The notes under the pieces: model-generated
The model's database searches: none
The model's input: the letters and a program-made list of their open reading frames with translations, nothing else
Told to the model about the DNA's origin: nothing
Origin: CAKRJP01 sp963658085
GTDB lineage: Bacteria > Bacillota > Clostridia > Lachnospirales > Lachnospiraceae
Reading direction: 5' to 3'
NCBI GenBank assembly: GCA_963658085.1
Contig: CAVKOU010000008.1
Coordinates: 16,731-80,730 of the forward strand
DNA: 64,000 bases
Program-made: the position numbers and the translations under genes
Shown here: one piece after another, positions 32,227 through 40,368 of the stretch
How the letters are laid out: each line of letters opens with the position of its first letter
Position numbering within the stretch: position 1 is the first letter of the stretch

Positions 32227-33135
32227 AAACTTGCCTATTTTTTTTACCTCTGCCTCCAAAGGCACTCCAAATTTATCTTCTACTTTCTCTGAGACCTGTC
32301 TCATAAGATTGTCGATATCCGATGCCGTTGCATGGTCTTTGTTGATCACGAATCCCGAATGTTTTTCGGAAACCTGGGCTCCTCCTACCCGGAATCCCTT
32401 AAGTCCTGCATCCTGAATCAATTTCCCTGCAAAATATCCTTCCGGCCGTTTAAAAGTACTTCCCGCACTTGGATATTCTAATGGCTGTTTCTCGATTCGT
32501 TTTTGTTTTAACTCTTCCATCAATTCCTTAATTTCTGCAGGATTCTTTGGTGTAAGCTTCATTTTCGCTGATAGAACAATATCTCCTCTTTTCCCAATGA
32601 GACTGGTGCGATATCCAAGCTCCAGCTGCTCTGTCGGAATTGTCTCAATTTCTCCCTGTGGATTTAATACCGTCACGCTAACCAAAATATCCTTCATTTC
32701 TCCGCCGTAGGCTCCTGCATTCATCACACAGGCGCCTCCAAGGCATCCGGGAATTCCTGCGGCAAATTCAAAACCACCCAAAGAATGTTCTAACGCCTTA
32801 CTTCCAATGGCAGACAAAAGTGCACCTGCTCTGGCTGTTATAAATTCTCCATCCACCGTAATCTCACTCATCCTGCGGCCAATCTGAATAATCGCACCGT
32901 CATATCCTTCATCCGATACCAAGAGATTACTTCCATTTCCCACTATATAATAAGGAACATTCTCTTCCCTACAAAGAGCTATAAGCTTTACAACTTCCTC
33001 CTCCGTCTCCGGAATCAGAAAGTAATCTGCAGGTCCACCTACCCGAAAAGTGGTATGTTTACTCATAGGTTCCTCAAGCAATGCCCTTTTTTCTGTCACG
33101 ATACTTGCTAATTTATCATAAAATTTTTGGTCCAT
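32224..33135 (-). CDS. murB: UDP-N-acetylmuramate dehydrogenase MurB
   Basis: A 303-residue FAD enzyme that reduces UDP-GlcNAc enolpyruvate to UDP-MurNAc for peptidoglycan. Motifs: KHTTFRVGGPADYF, YIVGNGSNLLVSD, FAAGIPGCLGGACVMNAGAYG (about 120-140), AGSTFKRPEGYFAGKLI and the SEKHSGFVINKDHATASD segment. The catalytic Ser in AGSTF is kept, and the protein is of the shorter type II class. The ATG at 33135 has GGAGG eight bases upstream. Confidence 0.97.
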   Translation of the reverse strand: MDQKFYDKLASIVTEKRALLEEPMSKHTTFRVGGPADYFLIPETEEEVVKLIALCREENVPYYIVGNGSNLLVSDEGYDGAIIQIGRRMSEITVDGEFITARAGALLSAIGSKALEHSLGGFEFAAGIPGCLGGACVMNAGAYGGEMKDILVSVTVLNPQGEIETIPTEQLELGYRTSLIGKRGDIVLSAKMKLTPKNPAEIKELMEELKQKRIEKQPLEYPSAGSTFKRPEGYFAGKLIQDAGLKGFRVGGAQVSEKHSGFVINKDHATASDIDNLMRQVSEKVEDKFGVPLEAEVKKIGKF

Positions 33136-33160
33136 AAATCTTCCTCCCAATATATCCCCT

Positions 33161-33189
33161 ATGTTACACTATGTATTTTTCAAACTCAA
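33161..33189 (-). promoter_or_regulatory. promoter of the murB operon
   Basis: On the minus strand TTGAGT (33189-33184), 17-bp spacer, TAACAT (33166-33161). Confidence 0.6.
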
Positions 33190-33197
33190 GGGGACAC

Positions 33198-33226
33198 TTG
33201 CAAAATTCCGGCAGATGCTGTATATT
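33198..33226 (+). promoter_or_regulatory. promoter of the CBS/DUF21 gene
   Basis: TTGCAA (33198-33203), 17-bp spacer, TATATT (33221-33226), back to back with the murB promoter. Confidence 0.7.
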
Positions 33227-33264
33227 GATGGAAAACAATTTTCAAAAAGGAGTGATGTTTTCCC

Positions 33265-34542
33265 GTGGACTCGAGTGTCGTCGCGCAATTAGTTATACTT
33301 ATTATTTTATTAATCCTTTCTGCATTTTTCTCATCAGCAGAAACTGCACTTACAACTGTAAACCGAATCCGAATCCGCAATCTGGCTGAAGAAGGCAATA
33401 AGAATGCTCAGATTGTTCTAAAAATTACGGATGATTCTTCTAAGATGTTAAGTGCGATCCTGATCGGCAACAATATAGTAAACTTGTCCGCTGCATCTTT
33501 GACCACTACCCTGTCCTACCATTTAGGTGGATCCATGGTAGCCATTGCCAGCGCTATATTGACAGTTGCTATCTTGCTCTTTGGCGAGATTACTCCGAAG
33601 ACTCTTGCAACTCTTCATGCCGAAAAGATTTCCCTGCTCTATGCAAAAATTATTCATATATTTATCGTTATAATGACGCCTTTTATCTTTATTATCAATG
33701 GATTGTCATCGATTTTATTCCGACTGATGCGGATCGATCCAAATGCTAACAATAAATCTATGACAGAAGGTGAACTGCGTACCATTGTGGATGTGAGCCA
33801 CGAGGACGGGGTCATTGAATCAGAAGAAAAGGAAATGATCTACAATGTGTTTGACTTAGGGGATGCAAAAGCAAAAGATGTTATGGTTCCTCGCGTTCAT
33901 GTAACATTTGCAGACGTAAACAGTACCTACGAAGATCTGATTGAAATCTTTAGAGAGGATAAGTTTACCAGACTTCCTATTTACAAGGACACCACAGACA
34001 ATGTCATCGGAACTATCAACATGAAGGACCTTCTTCTATACAGTAACACCGGAGACTTTCATGTGCGTAATATTATGCGAGAGCCTTATTTCACTTATGA
34101 ATACAAGGACATTTCCGAACTGTTGGTGGAAATGCGTCAGGCTTCTCTCAATATTGCCATCGTTCTAGACGAATACGGTGAAACATCCGGCCTCATTACT
34201 CTGGAAGATATTTTGGAGGAGATCGTGGGCGAAATTCATGATGAATATGATGAAAATGAAGAGGAGTTTATCACCAGGATCAACGACTTAGAATACACGG
34301 TAGAAGCTTCTATTAACTTAGATGATCTTAATGATGAATTAGATCTTAATCTTTCTTCCGAAGATTATGATTCTTTAGGCGGATTTATCATCGAACATCT
34401 TGATCGTTTGCCGGAGGTTGGTGATCAATTCACCACAGAGGATGGTATTAAGATGATCGTAGAAAAGATGGATAAAAACCGCATCGAACGGGTACATCTT
34501 TATTTGCCTGAACCCAAAGAGGAAGAAGAAACTAAGGAATAA
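33265..34542 (+). CDS. CNNM/CorC (HlyC) family transporter with CBS domains
   Basis: A 425-residue membrane protein. An N-terminal DUF21 domain with four helices (about 5-150; LILSAFFSSAETALT and LFGEITPKTLATLHAEK are typical), a CBS pair (about 185-315; VMVPRVHVTFADV, NMKDLLLY, GLITLEDILEEIVGEI) and a C-terminal CorC_HlyC domain (about 330-415; LDDLNDELDL). CNNM-type proteins move Mg2+ or other divalent ions. The start is GTG at 33265, with AGGAG about 12 bases upstream. It is divergent from murB. Confidence 0.92.
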   Translation: MDSSVVAQLVILIILLILSAFFSSAETALTTVNRIRIRNLAEEGNKNAQIVLKITDDSSKMLSAILIGNNIVNLSAASLTTTLSYHLGGSMVAIASAILTVAILLFGEITPKTLATLHAEKISLLYAKIIHIFIVIMTPFIFIINGLSSILFRLMRIDPNANNKSMTEGELRTIVDVSHEDGVIESEEKEMIYNVFDLGDAKAKDVMVPRVHVTFADVNSTYEDLIEIFREDKFTRLPIYKDTTDNVIGTINMKDLLLYSNTGDFHVRNIMREPYFTYEYKDISELLVEMRQASLNIAIVLDEYGETSGLITLEDILEEIVGEIHDEYDENEEEFITRINDLEYTVEASINLDDLNDELDLNLSSEDYDSLGGFIIEHLDRLPEVGDQFTTEDGIKMIVEKMDKNRIERVHLYLPEPKEEEETKE

Positions 34543-34597
34543 AAAATCGGAGAGAAGGAATCTTTTTACGAGATTCTTTCCCTCCGATTTATTTTTA
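34543..34597. terminator. bidirectional terminator between convergent genes
   Basis: AAATCGGAG ... GGAATC and GATTC ... CTCCGATTT form a long stem; TATTTTTATTC follows on the plus strand and the complement has TTTTTTATTCC. Confidence 0.88.
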
Positions 34598-35512
34598 TTC
34601 TTTTGGCATTTCTCCATTCTCTACCACATGGAAGAGATCGTTGATATCTTCATCCTCCTCGGGAGCATCTTCTCCCGCAAGTTTTAGTATATTAGCGATT
34701 TCATCCGGGCTAAGTCCACTCTGTTCGGCAACTTCCTCTACGGAAACTTTTCTCCCGAAATCATCCTTCATTTTCTGAATGATCTCATCTAAATCCGAAA
34801 CCTTACTTACCATCTTCTTATCTCTGGCTTTGGTTTCCGTCTGCTCCTCAATCATTGTCAAAATGGTAGAACGCACTTCTTCAAGGAGCTTACGTTCTAG
34901 GGCTTCTCCTTCCAAGTCATCTTCCTCTAAGGTCGCGTCCCGGGAATATTCTTCCGAAGATATAAATTCTTCAGACTCCTCTTCCTCATCCTCCCAGATA
35001 ATCTCTGCAGGCTCTCGTAATTTCTGAACTCCAAGCAAAAGAGCCATACTTCCTTCCTGCACCAGATCTCCTAACGGAATTTCCGGCTGTTTTAAGTCCA
35101 TAGCCATTTCCATCACCTGTGGCATCAGCTTCTTTAGAAGCACCTCCTCCTCGGTCTTTGGTCGCATGTTCTCTATATCTCTTAGATACTCCTTGGCAAA
35201 TTCTCTCTCCGCATTACTTAAAGCATCTCTTCCCTTTAGAGGACCTTTATTTGCAGCCTCGTTTATGCCTTCCTGATTTCCGGAAACATCTCCATCTGCA
35301 ACTTCTTTGATCTCACCTTTTCTTGGCACAAATCCAGAGACGATGACCTTCTGGCTCATAAGATATTCGCACACCAACGACAGCTGTTCCTCATTTAGAT
35401 CATCTTCTTTAAAATATTCTTCCACTTCCGAAAAGGACATTCTATTTCCCTGTTCTTTTCCTTGCTCCAGGATTCCCGCAAGTTTCGCGGTAAATTCCAA
35501 TCGGTCTGCCAT
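34595..35512 (-). CDS. sigma-70-like protein lacking promoter-recognition regions
   Basis: A 305-residue acidic protein. The N-terminus (about 8-60) resembles region 1.1 of sigma-A (FSEVEEYFKEDDLNEEQL). Residues about 105-165 resemble regions 1.2/2.1 (EYLRDIENMRP, PLGDLVQEGSMALLLGVQKL, compare sigma FLDLIQEGNIGL). An acidic insert (about 170-205) takes the place of regions 2.3-2.4. Residues about 225-280 resemble region 3 (DFGRKVSVEEVAEQSGLSPDEIANILK, shown as motif around residues 244-270). No region 2.4 or 4 is visible. It may bind core RNA polymerase or act as a decoy or regulator; this is inference. Confidence 0.7.
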   Translation of the reverse strand: MADRLEFTAKLAGILEQGKEQGNRMSFSEVEEYFKEDDLNEEQLSLVCEYLMSQKVIVSGFVPRKGEIKEVADGDVSGNQEGINEAANKGPLKGRDALSNAEREFAKEYLRDIENMRPKTEEEVLLKKLMPQVMEMAMDLKQPEIPLGDLVQEGSMALLLGVQKLREPAEIIWEDEEEESEEFISSEEYSRDATLEEDDLEGEALERKLLEEVRSTILTMIEEQTETKARDKKMVSKVSDLDEIIQKMKDDFGRKVSVEEVAEQSGLSPDEIANILKLAGEDAPEEDEDINDLFHVVENGEMPKE

Positions 35513-35553
35513 ATTTTCGCTTACCTTTCCTTTATGTTTCCATTTTATTTTTA

Positions 35554-36813
35554 CTATTGATTACCATGATCCTGATGCTGTGGAGCTTTTCCGATATGGA
35601 ACTCTCTCTTCAGCTGATACATCAACACTCTGGTCACTACGTCCACGATCAAAAATCCGAAGGCAATTCCCAGACAAGTCTCAAACAATACCTTCATCTG
35701 CTCAAAAGCCATAGCATTGTCTCCTCCCACGAATCCATACATCATATAGTAAAGATTCGGTCCGGGGATCAGAGGAAATACCGACGCTGTTAAAAAGATG
35801 GTAGACGGTGCTCGATTCACTCTGGACATGACAAAGGCATATCCCGCCACAAAGGTGGCCCCTATAATCGTAGCCCAAAAATTACTGTCAGTGTAATTAT
35901 ATACAGCCATGTACACAAACCAGGTAAAGAAGGCTCCGATACTGGAATATAGCACCTGCTTTCCTCTTACCTTAAACCACCAGGCGAATCCGGTACAGGC
36001 AATGGTACAGCTGATCAATTGCACTGCAAAATTAGGCGCGATCACAAACCCTTGTAGCTCCCCTTTGTCAAATACAGACATCGCAAAAGCAATACCAAAA
36101 GCGATACCGGCAGCTCCCAAAACAGAATCCATAATCTTAATAGATCCGGAAATAAAATCTCTCTGCAATAAATCCCTGATACCATTGGTAATTCCCAGGC
36201 CGGAAATTAAGAGCATGACAATTCCGATCATGATCCACTCCGAATGATGTCCAAGTCCGATTTTAGAACAAAGCATTATAACCGTCTCAGATAAGCAAGA
36301 TAAAATGGCATTATAAATTAAAAGGTTATCCTCCCGCTTCTCCAGCCATTTTCCCACTGCAACAATCATAATAGAAATAATCGTGGCTACTATAGCATCC
36401 TGCCAATCACATCCAAAGAAAACAGCAAATCCGGTTCCGCCCATAACTCCCGCAACATATCGCAAATATGTTTTTTGCTTTGGTCGGTTGATAACTTCCA
36501 TAAACTTCTCATGAAGTTCATCTGCATCCACAGGATTTGCACAGATGGTTCTGCAAAGATGATTCAGATAATCCAATCGATCCAAATTCATCTCCGAAAG
36601 TTCAATATGTCTGGTCTGGGTAATAATCTCCCCTTCCGGTGTCTCTACGGTAATCTGCAAATTACTGGGAATCGCGAATATATCATAGCGCACAAAACCA
36701 TAGCTTTTCGCAATTCGATACAAGCTATCCTGCAGTCTAAAACATTCCGCTCCACTTTGAGCCATAGCTTCCCCAATGTCCAAAATGCCCTGCACAATTT
36801 TATTGTAGTTCAT
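35554..36813 (-). CDS. ThrE-family threonine/serine exporter
   Basis: A 419-residue membrane protein joining an N-terminal DUF1212 domain (ILDIGEAMAQSGAECFRLQDS, about 11-31; then RYDIFAIPSNLQITVE) with a C-terminal DUF3815 part. About ten hydrophobic segments lie between residues 115 and 405, with FVAGYAFVMSRV and PLIPGPNLYYMMYGF. Many Firmicutes encode these halves as separate genes; here they are fused, as in Corynebacterium ThrE, which exports threonine and serine. The gene lies between the sigma-like gene and a HAD phosphatase on one strand. Confidence 0.9.
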   Translation of the reverse strand: MNYNKIVQGILDIGEAMAQSGAECFRLQDSLYRIAKSYGFVRYDIFAIPSNLQITVETPEGEIITQTRHIELSEMNLDRLDYLNHLCRTICANPVDADELHEKFMEVINRPKQKTYLRYVAGVMGGTGFAVFFGCDWQDAIVATIISIMIVAVGKWLEKREDNLLIYNAILSCLSETVIMLCSKIGLGHHSEWIMIGIVMLLISGLGITNGIRDLLQRDFISGSIKIMDSVLGAAGIAFGIAFAMSVFDKGELQGFVIAPNFAVQLISCTIACTGFAWWFKVRGKQVLYSSIGAFFTWFVYMAVYNYTDSNFWATIIGATFVAGYAFVMSRVNRAPSTIFLTASVFPLIPGPNLYYMMYGFVGGDNAMAFEQMKVLFETCLGIAFGFLIVDVVTRVLMYQLKREFHIGKAPQHQDHGNQ

Positions 36814-36847
36814 TGTAAACTCTCCCCAAATATTCTTCTCATCTCTC

Positions 36848-37486
36848 TTAACTTCTCTTTTCCATCTCCTCTATCACTGCAGGTAGTTGGAAAAAGTTGT
36901 GAATCACAGCTTCCGGTTCAGCCACCTGACCAAAACCGTAAGCCGCATAGATCATAGGAACGCCCGCCATTTTACAGGCCAGGGCATCCCCGGCAGTATC
37001 TCCCACATATACCGGAGATTCCAGATGATAATCCTCTATGATCTTGCGAAGGTTATCTGCCTTAAAAAGCCCAGTATCTCCCGGACACAAGTGAGCCTCA
37101 AAGCACTCCCCAAGTCCTGTATTTTCAAGGAAAGCCTCCGGATAACCGGCCTGACAATTGCTGACGATAAACAATCGATAAGTTTTCGATAACTCTCTTA
37201 TGGTTTCCTTCATTCCTTCATAAAGATGACAAGGCGCATTTCTCACCCGGTCATTCTCATAGCGATAAAGATATCCTGCAATTTGTTCTCGAACCTCATC
37301 TCCCTCTTCCGGAAACAGATCCTCCAAAATCTCCTTTAGGGGTTTTCCGAATTCTTTTCTTAAAATCTCAGGAGTCAGTACCATCTTTATATCCGTATTT
37401 TCACGCAAAGCCTCATTCCAAGCCCCTGCTACCTCAGGAGTGGAATCCCACAGGGTGCCATCTATATCAAAAATAATTCCGTCCAT
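36848..37486 (-). CDS. HAD phosphatase (phosphoglycolate phosphatase-like)
   Basis: A 212-residue HAD enzyme. Motif I DIDGTLWDS with the nucleophile and acid Asp, motif II IVSNCQ, motif III Lys in the GLFKADNL region and motif IV VGDTAGDAL. A helical cap lies between motifs I and II. The ATG at 37486 follows CGGAGAG; an upstream in-frame start to 37525 has no clear ribosome binding site. The substrate is unknown. Confidence 0.88.
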   Translation of the reverse strand: MDGIIFDIDGTLWDSTPEVAGAWNEALRENTDIKMVLTPEILRKEFGKPLKEILEDLFPEEGDEVREQIAGYLYRYENDRVRNAPCHLYEGMKETIRELSKTYRLFIVSNCQAGYPEAFLENTGLGECFEAHLCPGDTGLFKADNLRKIIEDYHLESPVYVGDTAGDALACKMAGVPMIYAAYGFGQVAEPEAVIHNFFQLPAVIEEMEKRS

Positions 37487-37581
37487 GTTTCTCTCCGTCT
37501 TATTTCTACTCCATCTTATTTTCACATTCCGACTATACCGGAAAATCTTATAACTAATTAGGATCCTATTCGGAAAATCCT

Positions 37582-38022
37582 TTATTTATTCTCAATAGCC
37601 ATGATCATATCCACACGGGTCTGATGTCTTCCACCCATGAATTCGGCATTTAACCATTCATCCACGATCATCTTTGCCATCTCTATACCGATGACTCTAG
37701 AGCCAAAGGCCAGGATATTGGTATTGTTATGCTGTCTGGAAAGTTTCGCTGAAAATGGTTCTGAACAAACCACTGCGCGAACTCCCTTTACCTTATTAGC
37801 TGCCAAAGAAATGCCTACTCCGGTTCCGCAGATCAAGATTCCAAGATCCACATCACCTGCTACTACGGCCCGTCCGACTTTCTCCCCATACTCTGGGTAA
37901 TTACAGCTTTCATTGGTATCTGTTCCGAAGTTCACTACTTCATATCCCTTCTCCTTAAGATATTCTGAGATTTCGTTTTTCATTTCTACAGCTGCATGAT
38001 CATTTCCAATTCCGATTTTCAT
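37582..38022 (-). CDS. rpiB: ribose 5-phosphate isomerase B
   Basis: A 146-residue RpiB/LacAB isomerase interconverting ribose 5-phosphate and ribulose 5-phosphate. GNDHAAVEMKNEI (N-terminal Asp-His), LICGTGVGISLAANKV with the active-site Cys, and ASRVIG-like FGSRVIGIEMAKMIVDEWL near the end match the family. It is divergent from a Cof-type phosphatase gene. Confidence 0.95.
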   Translation of the reverse strand: MKIGIGNDHAAVEMKNEISEYLKEKGYEVVNFGTDTNESCNYPEYGEKVGRAVVAGDVDLGILICGTGVGISLAANKVKGVRAVVCSEPFSAKLSRQHNNTNILAFGSRVIGIEMAKMIVDEWLNAEFMGGRHQTRVDMIMAIENK

Positions 38023-38073
38023 AGTTGGTTCCTTTCATTTCCAAAACATACCTTGTAGTACTTCACTTAAAGA

Positions 38074-38117
38074 GGGCAAAAAAATCTTTTGCCCCCAACA
38101 TCATGTTATATTATAAT
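38074..38117 (+). promoter_or_regulatory. promoter of the Cof-type HAD gene with overlapping inverted repeat
   Basis: TTGCCC (38089-38094), 17-bp spacer, TATAAT (38112-38117). The inverted repeat GGGCAAAA / TTTTGCCC (38074-38081 and 38087-38094) covers the -35, so it could be an operator for this gene and for divergent rpiB. Confidence 0.65.
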
Positions 38118-38219
38118 GTTTGGAGCAGAATACCGCAAGATACTAGAGATAGGTTTGATCATCCATTTATATTAGATTTCTGTTTCTATTTATATAATTT
38201 ACGAAGGAGTAATACTTAT

Positions 38220-38996
38220 ATGATTAAATTGATTGCCAGCGATATTGACGGAACTTTATTAAAAGACGGTGCCCAAACACTGGACCCGGAATTATTTGAT
38301 GTCATTTCGAAATTAAAAGAGAAAGGGATTCGTTTTGTTGCATCCAGTGGTCGAGGATACAACAGCCTGTTTCATCTTTTCGAACCTGTAGCCGATGATA
38401 TTTATTACATTTCAGAGAACGGAGCTATATTAACTTATGAAGACCAAAAACTCTCCAGTGGCGAAATTCCAAGAGAATTGGCTCTGCGGATTTTCAAGGC
38501 CTCCAGAGAATGGCCCTGCGCTCCCTTTGTTTCCTGTGTGGACAGAAGTTATACCGATTCTGACAACGAGGAATTTCTCCATATCATGCGGGATGTGATC
38601 CACTACGACATAGAAAAAGTGGATTCTATGGATGAAATCAGGAAGCCTTTTATTAAATTTGCTCTCTGTGATTTTGGAGCAGATATCGATACCTTTGGAC
38701 ATTTCAGAGAGCTTTTCGGTCAGGAGATTACCATCGTAACCTCCGGAAAAGACTGGGTGGATTTTGTTCCTGATGGGGTAAATAAGGGAATTGCCCTCGA
38801 GAAGCTTTGTAATCTTATGGGGATTTCCAGAGAGGAATGCATCGCCTTTGGAGACGAATATAACGATACCGCCATGTTAGAATTTGCCGGCATCGGATAC
38901 GCTATGGAGCCTTGTGCCCCAGGTGTCGAGAAATATGCAAATAAGCGCACCGATTCTGTGCTGAAGGTTTTAAAGGAACTATTAGCTTCTCTGTAA
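38220..38996 (+). CDS. Cof-type HAD hydrolase
   Basis: A 258-residue HAD family IIB phosphatase: ASDIDGTLLKDG (motif I), VASSGRGYNSL (motif II), and GDEYNDTAMLEFAGIGYAM (motif IV) with the Lys of NKGIALEKL. A type II cap lies in the middle. Such enzymes hydrolyse sugar phosphates, flavin mononucleotide or pyridoxal phosphate; specificity is not readable. The ATG at 38220 has GAAGGAG upstream; the reading frame is open further back but within the promoter region. Confidence 0.93.
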   Translation: MIKLIASDIDGTLLKDGAQTLDPELFDVISKLKEKGIRFVASSGRGYNSLFHLFEPVADDIYYISENGAILTYEDQKLSSGEIPRELALRIFKASREWPCAPFVSCVDRSYTDSDNEEFLHIMRDVIHYDIEKVDSMDEIRKPFIKFALCDFGADIDTFGHFRELFGQEITIVTSGKDWVDFVPDGVNKGIALEKLCNLMGISREECIAFGDEYNDTAMLEFAGIGYAMEPCAPGVEKYANKRTDSVLKVLKELLASL

Positions 38997-39038
38997 TAAC
39001 GAACTTTTATGAAAAATTCTATTGAATTTTTTATCAGA

Positions 39039-39093
39039 AAATCCCCTGTAGATACTTTGATTTTCACCAATGTTCTACAGGGGATTTGTAATT
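39039..39093. terminator. terminator between the HAD and DUF3048 genes
   Basis: AAATCCCCTGTAGA and TCTACAGGGGATTT pair around a 21-base loop; the plus strand continues with GTAATTTTG repeated about three times. Confidence 0.8.
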
Positions 39094-39134
39094 TTGTAAT
39101 TTTGTAATTTTTAAATCTTTAAATTCTTTTTCTC

Positions 39135-40241
39135 TTATTGGAAGGTTGCCTGATTTGCATAGTTAAATGCAATATAACTCTTTCCACGATTAATCTTAAT
39201 TTCATTTCCTGCATCATCAAAGAAAATCAGTCTTGAAGATTCATCGTTCGGTGTCTTGCTCCAGTGAATTTTCTGGATTCCGCCATTGGAAATATAATAT
39301 CCAACAGTCTTGACTCCACCTTCCCAGTCTAACTGCTTATGTCCTACTTCATCTCTTACGGAAATAGTAGTCTCTAAAACAAAAACGTTCGTAAATGAAA
39401 GCTGATTTCCGGTACTGCTATCAATCTGTGCTGCTCCGTTGTTCTCCTTTTTATAAGTCTTAGAAGCCTCATCATAAGTCAATGCAGCTGTCTGCGCGCC
39501 AAAATTAATATCCACTCTTGTACAATTGTCTGTACCAGCCTTTAACTGCTCGTTTAACCCATTAAATTTAAAAGCAGCATCTTTCATGTTATCCTTAAGA
39601 TCGGTTCGTCTTCCTTCAGACTGTACCACAGATGCAAACTGAGTTCCGTCGAAGGTTCCTGTATGCTCCAGAGCATATCCTGCATTCAAACGATCCTGAT
39701 CTCTTCCAAAAAGATTTCCCGCATTGTAAATTCCATCATACTGATCAAGGTTTAAAGCCTCCAGATAATCTGCAATAGAATCATCGATTCCCCAGTTTAC
39801 ATAAAATGCATCAAATCCCTGAGACAGGGCCGGGAAATAATATCTGCAACTTCTGATCGGGCAGATCTTTGGCACAGTGGTATAATCTCCATACAATGCC
39901 ATAAATCTGGTGTGGTCTCCCTCTACCGGAATCTCAAAAATAATGTCTGCCTTTTCTACACCATATTGAGGCATGGCGTCCGGAATATTATTAACCATAA
40001 CTGCCACCGGACGTTTTCCAATCGCTCCATCAGTTAAATCTGCAATTCCTGTAAGAAGATTCTGATTAGCTGGAATTTCTTCTGCTGGCTCTTCCTCCTT
40101 GGTCTCCTCTTCTTTTGTTGTTTCCTTGGTTTCTTTCTTGGTGACTGTGGTTTTTTCAGTATCATCGGACTTCTTTGAACAAGCCGGAAGTACAGAAACG
40201 ACCATCAGTGCAGCCAATAGTACACATAATTTTCTCTTCAT
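39135..40241 (-). CDS. DUF3048 lipoprotein (YerB-like)
   Basis: A 368-residue lipoprotein. The start ATG at 40241 has GAGGAGG upstream. The signal peptide ends in a lipobox LPAC (about residue 20), followed by a Lys/Glu/Thr-rich linker (about 22-55). The DUF3048 domain has RPVAVMVNNIPDAMPQYGVEKADI (about 75-98), YFPALSQGFDAFYVNWG and a C-terminal portion with SYIAFNYAN. The function is not established. Confidence 0.87.
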   Translation of the reverse strand: MKRKLCVLLAALMVVSVLPACSKKSDDTEKTTVTKKETKETTKEEETKEEEPAEEIPANQNLLTGIADLTDGAIGKRPVAVMVNNIPDAMPQYGVEKADIIFEIPVEGDHTRFMALYGDYTTVPKICPIRSCRYYFPALSQGFDAFYVNWGIDDSIADYLEALNLDQYDGIYNAGNLFGRDQDRLNAGYALEHTGTFDGTQFASVVQSEGRRTDLKDNMKDAAFKFNGLNEQLKAGTDNCTRVDINFGAQTAALTYDEASKTYKKENNGAAQIDSSTGNQLSFTNVFVLETTISVRDEVGHKQLDWEGGVKTVGYYISNGGIQKIHWSKTPNDESSRLIFFDDAGNEIKINRGKSYIAFNYANQATFQ

Positions 40242-40323
40242 TTTTTTCCTCCTCAAACATAAACTCATAATAAAACGAATCCTTTTTTTATGCAACCTAT
40301 AACACTCATTTAATCTCTATCTT

Positions 40324-40352
40324 TTGTAAAATCTTAACATCTGTGTTACAAT
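40324..40352 (+). promoter_or_regulatory. promoter of the PIN/NYN-like gene with a very short leader
   Basis: TTGTAA (40324-40329), 17-bp spacer, TACAAT (40347-40352). The start would be near 40359, about 10 bases before the ATG. TAACA and TGTTA arms (40335-40348) form a small palindrome inside the promoter. Confidence 0.6.
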
Positions 40353-40368
40353 GACCTGGTCCGGATGA

